NCBI RefSeq assembly: GCF_900537175.1
Contig: NZ_LS999835.1
Location: 385,001-449,000, forward strand
Reading direction: 5' to 3'
Length of the DNA stretch: 64,000 nucleotides
Origin: Lentilitoribacter sp. Alg239-R112
Lineage (GTDB): Bacteria; Pseudomonadota; Alphaproteobacteria; Rhizobiales; Rhizobiaceae
Notes under the pieces: model-generated
The model's input: only the letters and a program-made list of their open reading frames with translations
The model's database searches: none
Told to the model about the DNA's origin: nothing
Made by a program: the position numbers and the translations under genes
Shown here: piece after piece, positions 18,688-27,875 of the stretch
Layout: each line of letters begins with the position of its first letter
Numbering within the stretch: position 1 is the first letter of the stretch

Positions 18688-19440
18688 ATGTCAGAAGTTC
18701 GGCCTATTATTGATTCAAAATTAATTCTTCATAGAGGTGCATCGGCGTACGCGCCCGAAAACACATTGGAAGCGCTGCGTTTGGCGGCTGAGATGGGTGC
18801 AAAATGGATCGAAACTGACGTTCGCGTGTCGAACGATAATGAATTGGTGATGATCCATGATGAAGAGGTTGATCGCACGACCGATGGCAGCGGGTTTGTC
18901 GCACAAATGACCTTGGATGAAATCAAGTCTCTAGATGCTGGTGGCTGGTTTTCGGGAAAGTACAAAGGTGTTAAAATCCCGAGCCTTAAAGAATACCTTG
19001 AAACGTGCCTCAAGCTCGATCTTGGTTTGGTTCTCGAGCTTAAAGTGACACACGGATGGGAAGAGAGATTAGGCAATCAAGTTGCCAAAGCAATCAGGCA
19101 GATTTGGACTGGCAAACCTGAAAAACTTGTCCTTTCAAGTTTTTCAGAACGGGTGCTAAAAATCGTGGAGGAGCAAATTCCGGAATTTCCCCGCTGTCTT
19201 GCAGTGACAGCGGTGCCTGATGATGTTGAGCAACGCCTTAAGGAAATAAATGGCAAGATGATTCACTTACAACATAGTTTTGCCAATGATGAAGGATTAT
19301 CAAACTTAAAAAATGCAGGCTGTGAGTTCGCGTTTGCAACGGTAAATGATCCAACACGTGCAAGGCTTCTACTCTCTCAAGGAGCATCAAGCATTATGAC
19401 CGACAGGCCCGACATCTTCACAGCTTCTAATGTTGCATAA
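18688..19440 (+). CDS. Glycerophosphodiester phosphodiesterase (UgpQ-like)
   Basis: This 250-aa TIM-barrel GDPD-family protein has the HRG...PENT motif (LILHRGASAYAPENTLEA), the acidic metal ligands in WIETDVRVSNDNELVMIHD and a C-terminal TDRPD segment. It has no signal peptide, so it should act in the cytoplasm like UgpQ, hydrolysing imported glycerophosphodiesters to sn-glycerol 3-phosphate and an alcohol. A stem-loop separates it from the importer genes, and an AAAGAAAG-type ribosome site precedes the ATG. It ends the operon; no strong terminator was seen. Confidence 0.9.
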   Translation: MSEVRPIIDSKLILHRGASAYAPENTLEALRLAAEMGAKWIETDVRVSNDNELVMIHDEEVDRTTDGSGFVAQMTLDEIKSLDAGGWFSGKYKGVKIPSLKEYLETCLKLDLGLVLELKVTHGWEERLGNQVAKAIRQIWTGKPEKLVLSSFSERVLKIVEEQIPEFPRCLAVTAVPDDVEQRLKEINGKMIHLQHSFANDEGLSNLKNAGCEFAFATVNDPTRARLLLSQGASSIMTDRPDIFTASNVA

Positions 19441-19507
19441 TGAGTGAATTTTCTGAACGGTTGGAGTTTATAACGGAGTTATCTGAATGCGCCCAACAAG
19501 GGAGGGC

Positions 19508-19702
19508 TCAGGCTGATCGAAACATAAACTGCTTGCACTGCGTTGTCTTTGCCATTGAATGGGCTTCCATTAAAGCACCATCTAAGTCATCCGCAATAAA
19601 GCCTCTAAGATCGTAAAGCTCGACATGTTGGTTGTCTTCTTCATTGGTCAAGTGATTGGCAAGCTGTCGTGCGCCACCACGTTGCGAGGCTTTTAAAATC
19701 AT
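19508..19702 (-). pseudogene. Relaxase/mobilisation protein, N-terminal remnant
   Basis: The 64-aa reading MILKASQRGGARQLANHL followed by NEEDNQHVELYDLRGFIADD matches the N-terminus of MobA/VirD2-type relaxases of rhizobial plasmids and integrative elements, which are several hundred residues long. The reading stops shortly after TQCKQFMF, where homology appears to end abruptly near 19520. It carries none of the relaxase catalytic His cluster. It is best read as the scar of a lost mobile element between the phosphodiesterase operon and hemA. Confidence 0.7.
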
Positions 19703-19978
19703 TGCAACTGATACAGCTTATGGAAATGGCTCAGTATATAAATTGACGCTGCTAACAAGGGATGTAAAAATCATGTGGTCTAGGGGAGAAAAATCTGGAT
19801 GTATCTTTGTACTATCAAGCCTGTCGCTCACAGAAGTATTATTCCTGACCGAAATTAGATGCATAGAAACCTTTCTTATACATTTCAATATTGATGGCAA
19901 CCTCGGCTCTGTTTCACGTTTACGCCCGTTTATTTAGAATTTGTATAGACCTTCAACGTAATGCCGCTTTTGAAATTG
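19703..19978. other. Gene-free stretch upstream of the relaxase remnant
   Basis: No coding region is supported; short ORFs here look random and have no recognisable domain. The stretch lies between a relaxase scar and the 3' end of hemA. It may be residual DNA of a decayed mobile element, but nothing in it proves that. No terminator for the leftward operon was identified. Confidence 0.4.
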
Positions 19979-21274
19979 TCACCCAGCTTGATCCTTGCAA
20001 TTATTCCTCTCAAAGGGGAGTTGAAATTTTGTCCATACTGTGTGGAGTGCTTCGACAAATTTATCTATCATGACAGGAGTATGGTTTGGTGATAGCGTTA
20101 CTCGTAAACGTTCGGTGCCCTTAGCAACTGTTGGGTAGTTAATTGGCTGAACATAAATATCAAAATTGCTAAGAAGTTCATCTGCGACTGCTTTGCACAG
20201 GCGCGGATCAGCAATCATTATCGGTGTTATATGGCTTTCCGACGGAAGAAACGGTATTCTTGCCAAAGTTAATCGTTTTTTCAGGTATGCAACAGCGCTG
20301 TGCATGGCTTCACGCTCGTATGAGCTTTGCCGTAAATGTGCAATTGAAGCGCGCGCGCCAGCGGCAATGGATGGTGGCATGGTACTTGTAAAAATAAATC
20401 CACTGGCATGACTGCGAATTGCATCAATAAGTGCCGACGAAGACGCAATATAACCACCAACTACACCGTAAGCCTTGGCAAGCGTTCCTTGAATGATGTC
20501 GATTTCATTGTTCAACCCTTCCCGTTCGGCTACACCCGCACCTGTAGGACCATACATGCCGACAGCATGGACCTCATCAAGATACGTCATCGCATTGTAA
20601 CGCTTGGCAAGTTCAATAATTTTTGCGATCGGACCAATATCTCCATCCATGGAGTAAACTGATTCGAATGCAATTACCTTGCAACGCGACTTGGGCTGCT
20701 CCTTAAGTAGGTCCTCCAAATGATCAATGTCATTGTGTTTGAATATCTTCTTTTCTGATTTGCTGGCTGAAATACCCTGTATCATTGAAGCATGATTTTG
20801 ATCATCAGACAGTATCAGGCAATCGGGCAATAATCGTCCAAGAGTAGATAATGTGGCTTGATTTGCGAGATAACCGCAACCGAAAACAAGCGCTTTTGGT
20901 TTTTCATGAAGTATGGAAAGCTCATGTTCCAATGCAATAATATCTCCATGATTACCCGAGATATTCCGCGTTCCACCAGAGCCAGCACCATGCAGGTCGA
21001 TTGCTTCCTTCATCGCCTTTCTAACATTTGGATGCTGTCCCATTCCTAAATAATCGTTGGAACACCAAATAGAAATTTCCTTTGGTTCACCGTGAATAAT
21101 TGCTTCTGAGTACGGGAAATGCCCAACTTGCCTATTATGCTCCTGAAAATGCCTGTAGCGCCCCTCTGCAATCAGTTCGTTCGTAGAACTCATCATATGG
21201 TCATCATAAATCGTGCCATTATTCTGGGCATGTACTTTTTGTAAATGGGGACGACTAGATAGATCGGATCTCAT
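19979..21274 (-). CDS. hemA: 5-aminolevulinate synthase
   Basis: This 431-aa PLP-dependent alpha-oxoamine synthase condenses glycine and succinyl-CoA to 5-aminolevulinate, the first step of haem synthesis in alphaproteobacteria. Signatures are [63 protein letters not shown] and the PLP lysine (Lys267) in [15 protein letters not shown]. The ATG at 21274 adds about 26 residues before the usual N-terminus; an ATG at 21196 is an alternative. It lies 18 bases after ccmI, at the end of the cytochrome-assembly operon, so it probably boosts haem supply for the c-type cytochromes. It may be a second copy in the genome. Confidence 0.93.
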   Translation of the reverse strand: MRSDLSSRPHLQKVHAQNNGTIYDDHMMSSTNELIAEGRYRHFQEHNRQVGHFPYSEAIIHGEPKEISIWCSNDYLGMGQHPNVRKAMKEAIDLHGAGSGGTRNISGNHGDIIALEHELSILHEKPKALVFGCGYLANQATLSTLGRLLPDCLILSDDQNHASMIQGISASKSEKKIFKHNDIDHLEDLLKEQPKSRCKVIAFESVYSMDGDIGPIAKIIELAKRYNAMTYLDEVHAVGMYGPTGAGVAEREGLNNEIDIIQGTLAKAYGVVGGYIASSSALIDAIRSHASGFIFTSTMPPSIAAGARASIAHLRQSSYEREAMHSAVAYLKKRLTLARIPFLPSESHITPIMIADPRLCKAVADELLSNFDIYVQPINYPTVAKGTERLRVTLSPNHTPVMIDKFVEALHTVWTKFQLPFERNNCKDQAG

Positions 21275-21292
21275 AATACCAGTTTCCGTTGG

Positions 21293-22222
21293 TCAGTTTT
21301 GCGCATAAGAAGATTCTAAAATTTTCTGAATTTGCGGTTGAATAGGATGGTCATCTGCAATGACCTGGCTAAGTTTTTGTAATTCTTCAACAGCTTCATT
21401 ATTACGATTAAGTCTATGCAGGAGAAGGCCTTTATACCAAAGAGCTTCTAAAGTATCTGGGGCATGTTTCAGGACTGCTTCTGTATGATTGAGTAAAACT
21501 GAATTATCTCTGGTGCCATGATCAATCGCTACGCGCAAAAAATCCAAACGAAACTCCATATCGGTTGGAAATGCTTCTGTCGCTTCTTCTAATAAATTGG
21601 GAATGTCTTCGTTGCGTCCAAGCACACGATAGCTTCTTAACAGCATAACATAATCCTGTCGGCTCCCGTCTCCGCCCTTTATGCGGCCTTCAAGCCGCCC
21701 AACCATCTTGGTGACATCCGGTTGCCCGTTCTCGTCCAGGAGCGCGTTAAATGGAGATGGCATTTCTGCGTCTTCTGCAATTGGAATACGCCCATCATCA
21801 TGGGGTGAAATATCTAAGTTAATATCACTCAATGACGCGTACTGACTAACTCCAACTGCAAGAGGTGTACAAATGATTACAAGCCCAAGAATTGATAGCT
21901 TTAACCATCTATTTGTTGAACCAAAACGGTATGGTAAATGGCTAAATCGATGGTTTCGGGCATTCTCTAGCGCATGTTCTGCATCTTTATATAGAATATT
22001 ACTTACTGATTTGTGCTCTTCACTATCAATTCGCCCTTCTTGGAAAGCGTGGTCATTCTCTCTTATTAAATTAAGTAAACGATTTTTTTCATGCACCCAT
22101 CTAGCGCTCGGATCTAATACTTCTAACCCAACACCAAGGTCTCTATGTTTAGTTCGCAAGAACGGCATAGATAAGAGAAACAGTAGACTAGATAGTAATA
22201 GGAAAATTAGAATCCAAATCAT
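21293..22222 (-). CDS. ccmI: Cytochrome c biogenesis protein CcmI (CycH)
   Basis: This 309-aa protein starts with a membrane helix (IWILIFLLLSSLLFLLSMPF). A cytoplasmic loop follows with RLLNLIRENDHAFQEGRIDS, a second helix near residue 110, and a periplasmic domain of TPR type (ALWYKGLLLHRLNRNNEAVE). That is the standard CcmI layout. It presents apocytochrome c to the CcmF/CcmH haem lyase. Two bases separate it from ccmH. Confidence 0.87.
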   Translation of the reverse strand: MIWILIFLLLSSLLFLLSMPFLRTKHRDLGVGLEVLDPSARWVHEKNRLLNLIRENDHAFQEGRIDSEEHKSVSNILYKDAEHALENARNHRFSHLPYRFGSTNRWLKLSILGLVIICTPLAVGVSQYASLSDINLDISPHDDGRIPIAEDAEMPSPFNALLDENGQPDVTKMVGRLEGRIKGGDGSRQDYVMLLRSYRVLGRNEDIPNLLEEATEAFPTDMEFRLDFLRVAIDHGTRDNSVLLNHTEAVLKHAPDTLEALWYKGLLLHRLNRNNEAVEELQKLSQVIADDHPIQPQIQKILESSYAQN

Positions 22223-22224
22223 GT

Positions 22225-22662
22225 TTAAACCTCCATCTCATCTAGGCGTTGCTCGTCAAGCACATCTTTTTGACTAGGAGGATCGCGATGCATTGCTTTA
22301 ATCAATCGGTAAGCAATGAAAATGAACAAAAAGCCAAACCCAAACGGAAGAACCCACAGGAATAGACTGGGGCCATTTGTAGCCGGCTCTAGCAAAACAT
22401 AGTCTCCATAACGGTCACGAAAAAACAGGATGATGGCATCATCAGTTGCCCCAGCTTCAATTTGTTCGCGCAGAAGAAACAACATTTCCTGTGCTATTGA
22501 GGCCTGGCTGTCCAGTATGTTCTCACTTTGACATACAGGGCACCGGAGAATTGAAGCGAGCTCACGTACTCGAGGCTCATTCTTATTTTCTGTCACGAGT
22601 TGTTGGCCACCTGCATGAACAGTCAGCAAGATACCTAACAAAATTGCTATTATGACTCTCAT
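22225..22662 (-). CDS. ccmH: Cytochrome c biogenesis protein CcmH (CycL)
   Basis: This 145-aa protein has an N-terminal signal/anchor, the redox motif LRCPVCQSENILDSQA (CxxC near residue 40), and a C-terminal membrane helix (LFLWVLPFGFGFLFIFIAYR). CcmH reduces apocytochrome haem-binding cysteines as part of the CcmF-CcmH-CcmI lyase. It overlaps ccmG by four bases. Length is typical for the short CcmH form, with CcmI separate. Confidence 0.92.
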   Translation of the reverse strand: MRVIIAILLGILLTVHAGGQQLVTENKNEPRVRELASILRCPVCQSENILDSQASIAQEMLFLLREQIEAGATDDAIILFFRDRYGDYVLLEPATNGPSLFLWVLPFGFGFLFIFIAYRLIKAMHRDPPSQKDVLDEQRLDEMEV

Positions 22663-23219
22663 GGTTTTACCCCAATTTTGGGTAAAATTTCTTGCAGAAC
22701 TCGCCTATTCAAAGGTCCAGTGTGACGCCATTGAACTATACCATCTTCATCTACAAAAAATGTTTCCGGCATGCCATATACGCCAAAATCTATACTTGTG
22801 CGGCCACGCGGATCGATGCCAGACGAATAGGGAAGTTGACCCTGAGTGCTAAGAAATTGTAGCGCGTTATTATTGGTGTCACGCGAGTTTACGCCAACCA
22901 TGACGAATTCTTTCGTGTTATTTGCCTTACTACCAAGCCAGATAAGTTCATCATGTTCCTGCCTGCAGCTTGTGCACCACGAGGCCCAGAAGTTGATAAT
23001 AAAGGGCTTACCAAGATAGTCTTCAGTTTTCACTAGACCTGTTTTTGTGAGCATCGGAAGTGAAAAGCCTGGAACCTCACGACCGATGAGAGCCGATGGC
23101 AAATAAGAAGGGTCCCGTGTCAAACCAACAGCAAATAGAACCAGCAAACTTACTGCAGAACCAGCGAGAACTACACGCCAATTTAGGATATATGATTGCT
23201 TTCTGGTTGCGCAGGTCAT
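22659..23219 (-). CDS. ccmG: Thiol:disulfide interchange protein CcmG/DsbE (CycY)
   Basis: This 186-aa membrane-anchored thioredoxin-fold protein has an N-terminal helix (WRVVLAGSAVSLLVLFAVGL), the active site FWASWCTSCRQEH (WCxxC), and the family segment YGMPETFFVDEDGIVQWRHTG. CcmG keeps the CcmH or apocytochrome cysteines reduced in the periplasm. ATGA-type overlaps on both sides bind it into the operon. Confidence 0.93.
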   Translation of the reverse strand: MTCATRKQSYILNWRVVLAGSAVSLLVLFAVGLTRDPSYLPSALIGREVPGFSLPMLTKTGLVKTEDYLGKPFIINFWASWCTSCRQEHDELIWLGSKANNTKEFVMVGVNSRDTNNNALQFLSTQGQLPYSSGIDPRGRTSIDFGVYGMPETFFVDEDGIVQWRHTGPLNRRVLQEILPKIGVKP

Positions 23220-25216
23220 TCAGCTGGCACCTCAACACTTTTGGGTAAGTGTACATTAGGCTTACGAAAGGCGACTGATTGTGTGAGTGATAGCATGCTA
23301 CCCGCAAGCACGATCATCCAACCGAGCCAAATCCATATAATTAACGGGTTCCAAAATATTCGCGCTGTTATTCCTCCGCTTTCAGATTCATTGCCCATGA
23401 CCATGTATAAATCCCCGCTGAAGAAACTATGTATCGCGATCTCCGTTGTTGTCATATTTCGAATTTTATAAAATCGCTTCTGGGGCTGCATCACAAAAAG
23501 CAAGTTCCCGTTTTGCGAGACACTGAATTCTGCTACGCGGCCTTGAAAATTTTCGCCGTCCGTATCCGCCAGATTTCGCAGAGTCACCGTGAAATCTGAA
23601 ATTTCAGTACTTTGTCCGATGTTTAAGAAAACTGTTTTTGTAGACTGGAAAAGACCGGAACCAATCATACCAGCTGCAATTAGCACGATACCAAAATGAA
23701 CAATCAGGCTTCCCATTCGTCGCCGGCTATTCGTCAGTGTTTCATAAATAGAAAGCCACAAGCTAATGCTCTTCAGGCGTTTTCGTGTTGAAACAGCGAT
23801 TGATATATCTCTGACAATGCAGGCTGCAGCGAAACCAACAGCAAAAGTTGCGAGAACTGTAATAGTGCGTGCAGCGGGCAAAAACATGCATGCAATAGCT
23901 AAGATAGAACCAAAAATTAGTTGCTTATATGATATGCGCCATAACCTTTTAAGTGTCATACCACGCCAAGGAATGGATGGCCCGAGCGCCATCAAAAACA
24001 TAAGCGCGACCATGACTGGCAAAATAACTATGTTGTAATATGGTGCGCCAACGGATACTTTCTGGTCAGAGACAACCTCAAGGAAAAGCGGATAAATTGT
24101 ACCGATAAATACGCATGTTGCTGTGAGTAACAGCAAGATACTATTGATCAGAATTCCGCTCTCGCGCGAAATTAGTTTTTCGACAATTGCTTCACTTTCA
24201 AGGAGCTGACTGCGCCAAATAATAAGGCCATAGCTGACGACCATGGCGACTGCCAAGAAGATCAACATGTAAGTGCCGCGTCCAGGGTCCACTGCGAACG
24301 AGTGCACAGACGTTAAAACACCTGAACGAACCAGAAAAGTTCCAAGTAATGTTAAAAGAAATGTTGTGGTAACAAGGAATACGTTCCAAGTTCGAAACAT
24401 ATGCCGTTTCTCTTGAACCATCATGGAATGCACAAGGGCTGTTGCAGTCAGCCATGGCATAAGGGAAGCATTTTCTACTGGGTCCCATGCCCAATAGCCT
24501 CCCCATCCCAATTCGTAGTAGGCCCAATAACCACCAAAAATAATCCCGGAGGTAAGGGCTGCCCAAGAAAACAAAACCCAACGGCGGACTGCCACGACCC
24601 ACTCTATTCCGCTATACCCGCGGATCAAAGCGGCAATGGCAAATGCAAATGGAACTGTAAAACCAACATAGCCCAGATAAAGTACAGGTGGATGAAACGC
24701 TAAACCGGGGTCCTGCAAGAGTGGGTTCAAGTCCTGACCATTTAATGGGGTAGGAGTGAGCGTGAGGAATGGATTTGAAAGAAAAATAATGAAAATTAAA
24801 AACCCAATTTGAACCGCACTAAATGTTGCAATAATCAAAGGCATAGAGAGTGGGAAATTTCTCCAATGAACACAGATCGCACTGAAAGAAAATACCGCCA
24901 AATACAACGCCCAGAGAAGTAGGGAACCTTCATGCGCGCTCCAAAGTGCAGAAACTTTGTAGAGCATAGGCAGGTTCAAATTGCTATTTTGTGCAACATA
25001 GGCTGCTGAGAAATCATTTGTGATAAATGCTCGAAAGAGAACCAAAACTCCAAACAACACCAATGCAGTATGAATACCCATGGCATTTCTTGCGGAAATC
25101 AGCGCAGAAAGATTTCGAGTGCGCTCTGCAACAGTTGCTACGATAAAAGCATAGATTGACAATATCAGCGCTAAAGATACAGCAAGTTGGCCAAGTTTTA
25201 GATAACTGATGTCCAT
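23216..25216 (-). CDS. ccmF: Cytochrome c haem lyase subunit CcmF (CycK)
   Basis: This multi-spanning protein (666 aa from the ATG at 25216) has the tryptophan-rich haem-handling WWD signature GWGGYWAWDPVENASLMPWL and the PPVLYLGYVGFTVPFAFAIA segment. C-terminal helices flank a periplasmic domain. It receives haem from CcmE and ligates it to apocytochromes. A GTG just before the ATG is an alternative start. The ATG overlaps the stop of the MocR gene (TGATG), tying regulator and lyase into one transcript. No ccmE or ccmABC lies in the window. Confidence 0.94.
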   Translation of the reverse strand: MDISYLKLGQLAVSLALILSIYAFIVATVAERTRNLSALISARNAMGIHTALVLFGVLVLFRAFITNDFSAAYVAQNSNLNLPMLYKVSALWSAHEGSLLLWALYLAVFSFSAICVHWRNFPLSMPLIIATFSAVQIGFLIFIIFLSNPFLTLTPTPLNGQDLNPLLQDPGLAFHPPVLYLGYVGFTVPFAFAIAALIRGYSGIEWVVAVRRWVLFSWAALTSGIIFGGYWAYYELGWGGYWAWDPVENASLMPWLTATALVHSMMVQEKRHMFRTWNVFLVTTTFLLTLLGTFLVRSGVLTSVHSFAVDPGRGTYMLIFLAVAMVVSYGLIIWRSQLLESEAIVEKLISRESGILINSILLLLTATCVFIGTIYPLFLEVVSDQKVSVGAPYYNIVILPVMVALMFLMALGPSIPWRGMTLKRLWRISYKQLIFGSILAIACMFLPAARTITVLATFAVGFAAACIVRDISIAVSTRKRLKSISLWLSIYETLTNSRRRMGSLIVHFGIVLIAAGMIGSGLFQSTKTVFLNIGQSTEISDFTVTLRNLADTDGENFQGRVAEFSVSQNGNLLFVMQPQKRFYKIRNMTTTEIAIHSFFSGDLYMVMGNESESGGITARIFWNPLIIWIWLGWMIVLAGSMLSLTQSVAFRKPNVHLPKSVEVPAE

Positions 25217-26703
25217 CACTTTTCCAGCCCTCTCAAACAGTCATCAATTCCTGATATGGAGCTTTCTATCTTGGCTTCGCTTATCGCGGCATACCCCATA
25301 ACAACAGTTTGTGAAAATGACTTGTTTTGCTTGGATATCCAGGCCCCGCCGGTCTCGGGTCTATATATGCCAATGCCATTTAGTAATGCGGACTTCTCCA
25401 ACAAAGAAGGACTGCCGTATTTAGCTGGTAAAGACCATGATATATGTATACCGGCTGTTTCGCCAACGATCTGACAATCGCCAAATAGGTTATGAAGACC
25501 AGAAACAAGGCAATCACGACGCTTCATATAAGCTGTTCGTATTCGCCTGAGATGACGGCGGTAGCCGCCGCTATGGATGAACTCAGCCATTGCAGCCTGT
25601 TTCATCCAGCCAGTACCATTGCTAATAAGCTGTTTCCAATCCCGTAGTGGATGCATGATCTTTGGATTGGCTATTAAGTAGCCTAACCGGAGTGCAGGAC
25701 CGAAAGATTTAGAAAAGGTGCCGAGATAGATAACACGCCCTGTTTGATCCAGCCCCCTCAACGAGGTCAGAGGCGCTCCATCGTAACGAAATTCTCCGTC
25801 ATAATCATCTTCTACAATATAGCTCCCGGTCTTTCTTGCCCATTCTAACAAGAGAAATCTTCGCTCAAGGGAAAGCGTTGAACCAATTGGATATTGGTGA
25901 GATGGCGTTACATAGACAATCCATTTACCTGTTTTGGGCAACTCATCGATTTTGATGCCTTGATTATCGACTTGCACTCCTTTGCTTGCGTAGCCCATCG
26001 CAGTAAACAGAGCCAGCGCTCCAAGGTAACATGGGTCTTCGTGCAAAAACCCATATCCTTTGTCTTTGAAGGCCATTGCAAGCAATGTCAGACCATCCTG
26101 CGTACCACTTGTAATCAATACGTTATCAAAATTGGTGGATATACCACGAGATGGGCCTACATGATCTGATACCGCGGCGCGCAATGTCTCCAGTCCCTCA
26201 GGGCCTCCATAAACCGACATAGAATCGGTTTGATGTCGCAGTTTGGTTTCAACAATTTTACGCCATTCACTCTTCGGAAATAGTTTTGACTCCGTCCTGC
26301 CAATCCAGAAATCAGCCTTGAGCCGCCGACCGTCCGCCCTTTCATGCTTATGAACCAGAAGGCGATCTATCGGACTAGTTTCATCATCATTCTCGCTGGC
26401 AAGAACCCTCTCACCTCCGACGGTGTTTCCTCTTTGTGAGCTCATGGCAGCTTCAGGCAGTATTGAGCTTACAAAAGTTCCGACATTGGCTTGAGTTTCA
26501 ATATACCCTTCCGCATATAATCTTTCATAGGCTAACACGACAGTATTTCGCGAAACTCCAAGCTGCTCGCTAAGTACTCTCGTTCCAGGTACAGCATCAC
26601 CGCTTCGCAATCTGCCCTCAAGAATCATCGCGCGAAGCTCTTGAAAGACTTGCGTTTGAAGTGTTCGTTTATCATCCGGATTTAGTGCTAAAACAACTGG
26701 CAT
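25216..26703 (-). CDS. MocR/PdxR-type transcriptional regulator (GntR HTH + aminotransferase domain)
   Basis: A protein of about 495 aa with an N-terminal GntR winged helix (SGDAVPGTRVLSEQLGVSRN, about residues 35-54) and a fold-type I aminotransferase domain. The PLP lysine is in YLGTFSKSFGPALRLGYL. The ATG at 26703 is chosen because a run GGGGGGGGAAAAG precedes it; an upstream in-frame start at 26736 lacks this. MocR regulators sense PLP, often with an amine or amino acid. It lies 140 bp after haoB and overlaps ccmF, so it probably controls the hao/ccm/hemA genes. No characterised subgroup (GabR, PdxR, TauR) is implied by the neighbours. The effector is unknown. Confidence 0.88.
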   Translation of the reverse strand: MPVVLALNPDDKRTLQTQVFQELRAMILEGRLRSGDAVPGTRVLSEQLGVSRNTVVLAYERLYAEGYIETQANVGTFVSSILPEAAMSSQRGNTVGGERVLASENDDETSPIDRLLVHKHERADGRRLKADFWIGRTESKLFPKSEWRKIVETKLRHQTDSMSVYGGPEGLETLRAAVSDHVGPSRGISTNFDNVLITSGTQDGLTLLAMAFKDKGYGFLHEDPCYLGALALFTAMGYASKGVQVDNQGIKIDELPKTGKWIVYVTPSHQYPIGSTLSLERRFLLLEWARKTGSYIVEDDYDGEFRYDGAPLTSLRGLDQTGRVIYLGTFSKSFGPALRLGYLIANPKIMHPLRDWKQLISNGTGWMKQAAMAEFIHSGGYRRHLRRIRTAYMKRRDCLVSGLHNLFGDCQIVGETAGIHISWSLPAKYGSPSLLEKSALLNGIGIYRPETGGAWISKQNKSFSQTVVMGYAAISEAKIESSISGIDDCLRGLEK

Positions 26704-26843
26704 CTTTTCCCCCCCGGATCTACTATAACTTAACATGCGACAATATGCATGGTGCCGGCTCCTCTCTTATTGTTGAGTCCGGCTCTAGTATTTGTATTTC
26801 GAAATAAGGAATCTACACGCATCAAACCAAAGTTTGGGAAAGA

Positions 26844-27875
26844 TTAAACTGGTAGTAATTTATAAACCCAGTAGCCGCCCGCCTGAAACACTAGTTTAGT
26901 CCCTGGTGCCAGTCCAACTCTCGCGCCATCAAATGGGAGCAGCAGGCCAATAATCGTCGACTTATCTTTGGCATCAGAGAGAAAGTATACACGTAAGCGC
27001 CCATCTGGGATCTTTACTGCGGCATAGGAAGCATAGTTATTTACTGCCTGCCAATCCTTAATCAGACGTGTTAAATCATGAGCATGGGCGTCACCTTGAA
27101 AATCCTTCATGGCCACCAGCAGCCTGTCACCCAATTCAGCACCAAGATCAAATATGTCGCGCAAGTGAAGAATAATATAAGTATCTTCATTTGCAGACAG
27201 CGCTCTCATTTGCGCAGCACCATAAATATCTTCTGAGACAAGCGCTTCACGAAAGTTCATCCATTGTTCGTTTGATGTTTCATTCTCAAAAACTTTAGGT
27301 TGCGCATAAGGAAGAATGGCTGAATCCAACCAGCCGTCTGGCATTTGAGTTGATATAATAGGAGTAACACCCGCCAACGGAACATTTACATCATCCATGA
27401 TATTTTGAATACGGTTCGATAATTCGGGAAAAGCAAGTACCGTCGCAGTCTTGGGCAAGTATTTTTCAAGCGCTGCAAAAAGTTGAAGTTCTTCCTTTGC
27501 ATAAATATCTGAGCGGAAAATTGGTTGATTAACGTGACTTTTCCAATTGACTACCAAAGGAGGTTTGCCCTCCATTTCAAGCGCTTCAAATGATGTAATG
27601 GCCGCTCTAATTCCATCCATCTTGAGGTCGTATCGTTTAATCGTGCCTCCCAGAAGTAGTTTGCTAAGCTCCTTTGTTTCCTCAGAAATATCGGCATCGT
27701 CGGCCAACTCCAGCCTAGGGCTTTCGATAGGCTTCTCATTAGCTTGATGTAAGAAAAACCAGCTGATTAGGATAATTGACGCCAAACCTAAAATGGTGAC
27801 GGTCGCAATATGCGACCGCCGGAGGGAGTGTTTTGCGATACTTGTTCTCTCATGACTTGCTGTTAAAAGAACCAT
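26844..27875 (-). CDS. haoB: Hydroxylamine oxidation protein HaoB
   Basis: This 343-aa protein (ATG at 27875; a GTG one codon earlier is possible) has one N-terminal membrane helix (VTILGLASIILISWFFL) and a large periplasmic domain with no cofactor motif. The ATG overlaps the TGA of haoA (TGATG), the conserved haoA-haoB arrangement of ammonia oxidisers, methanotrophs and some marine alphaproteobacteria. HaoB's exact role is unsettled; it is thought to assist or anchor the hydroxylamine oxidoreductase. The call rests on synteny, size and topology and on general resemblance, so it is less certain than haoA. Confidence 0.72.
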   Translation of the reverse strand: MVLLTASHERTSIAKHSLRRSHIATVTILGLASIILISWFFLHQANEKPIESPRLELADDADISEETKELSKLLLGGTIKRYDLKMDGIRAAITSFEALEMEGKPPLVVNWKSHVNQPIFRSDIYAKEELQLFAALEKYLPKTATVLAFPELSNRIQNIMDDVNVPLAGVTPIISTQMPDGWLDSAILPYAQPKVFENETSNEQWMNFREALVSEDIYGAAQMRALSANEDTYIILHLRDIFDLGAELGDRLLVAMKDFQGDAHAHDLTRLIKDWQAVNNYASYAAVKIPDGRLRVYFLSDAKDKSTIIGLLLPFDGARVGLAPGTKLVFQAGGYWVYKLLPV

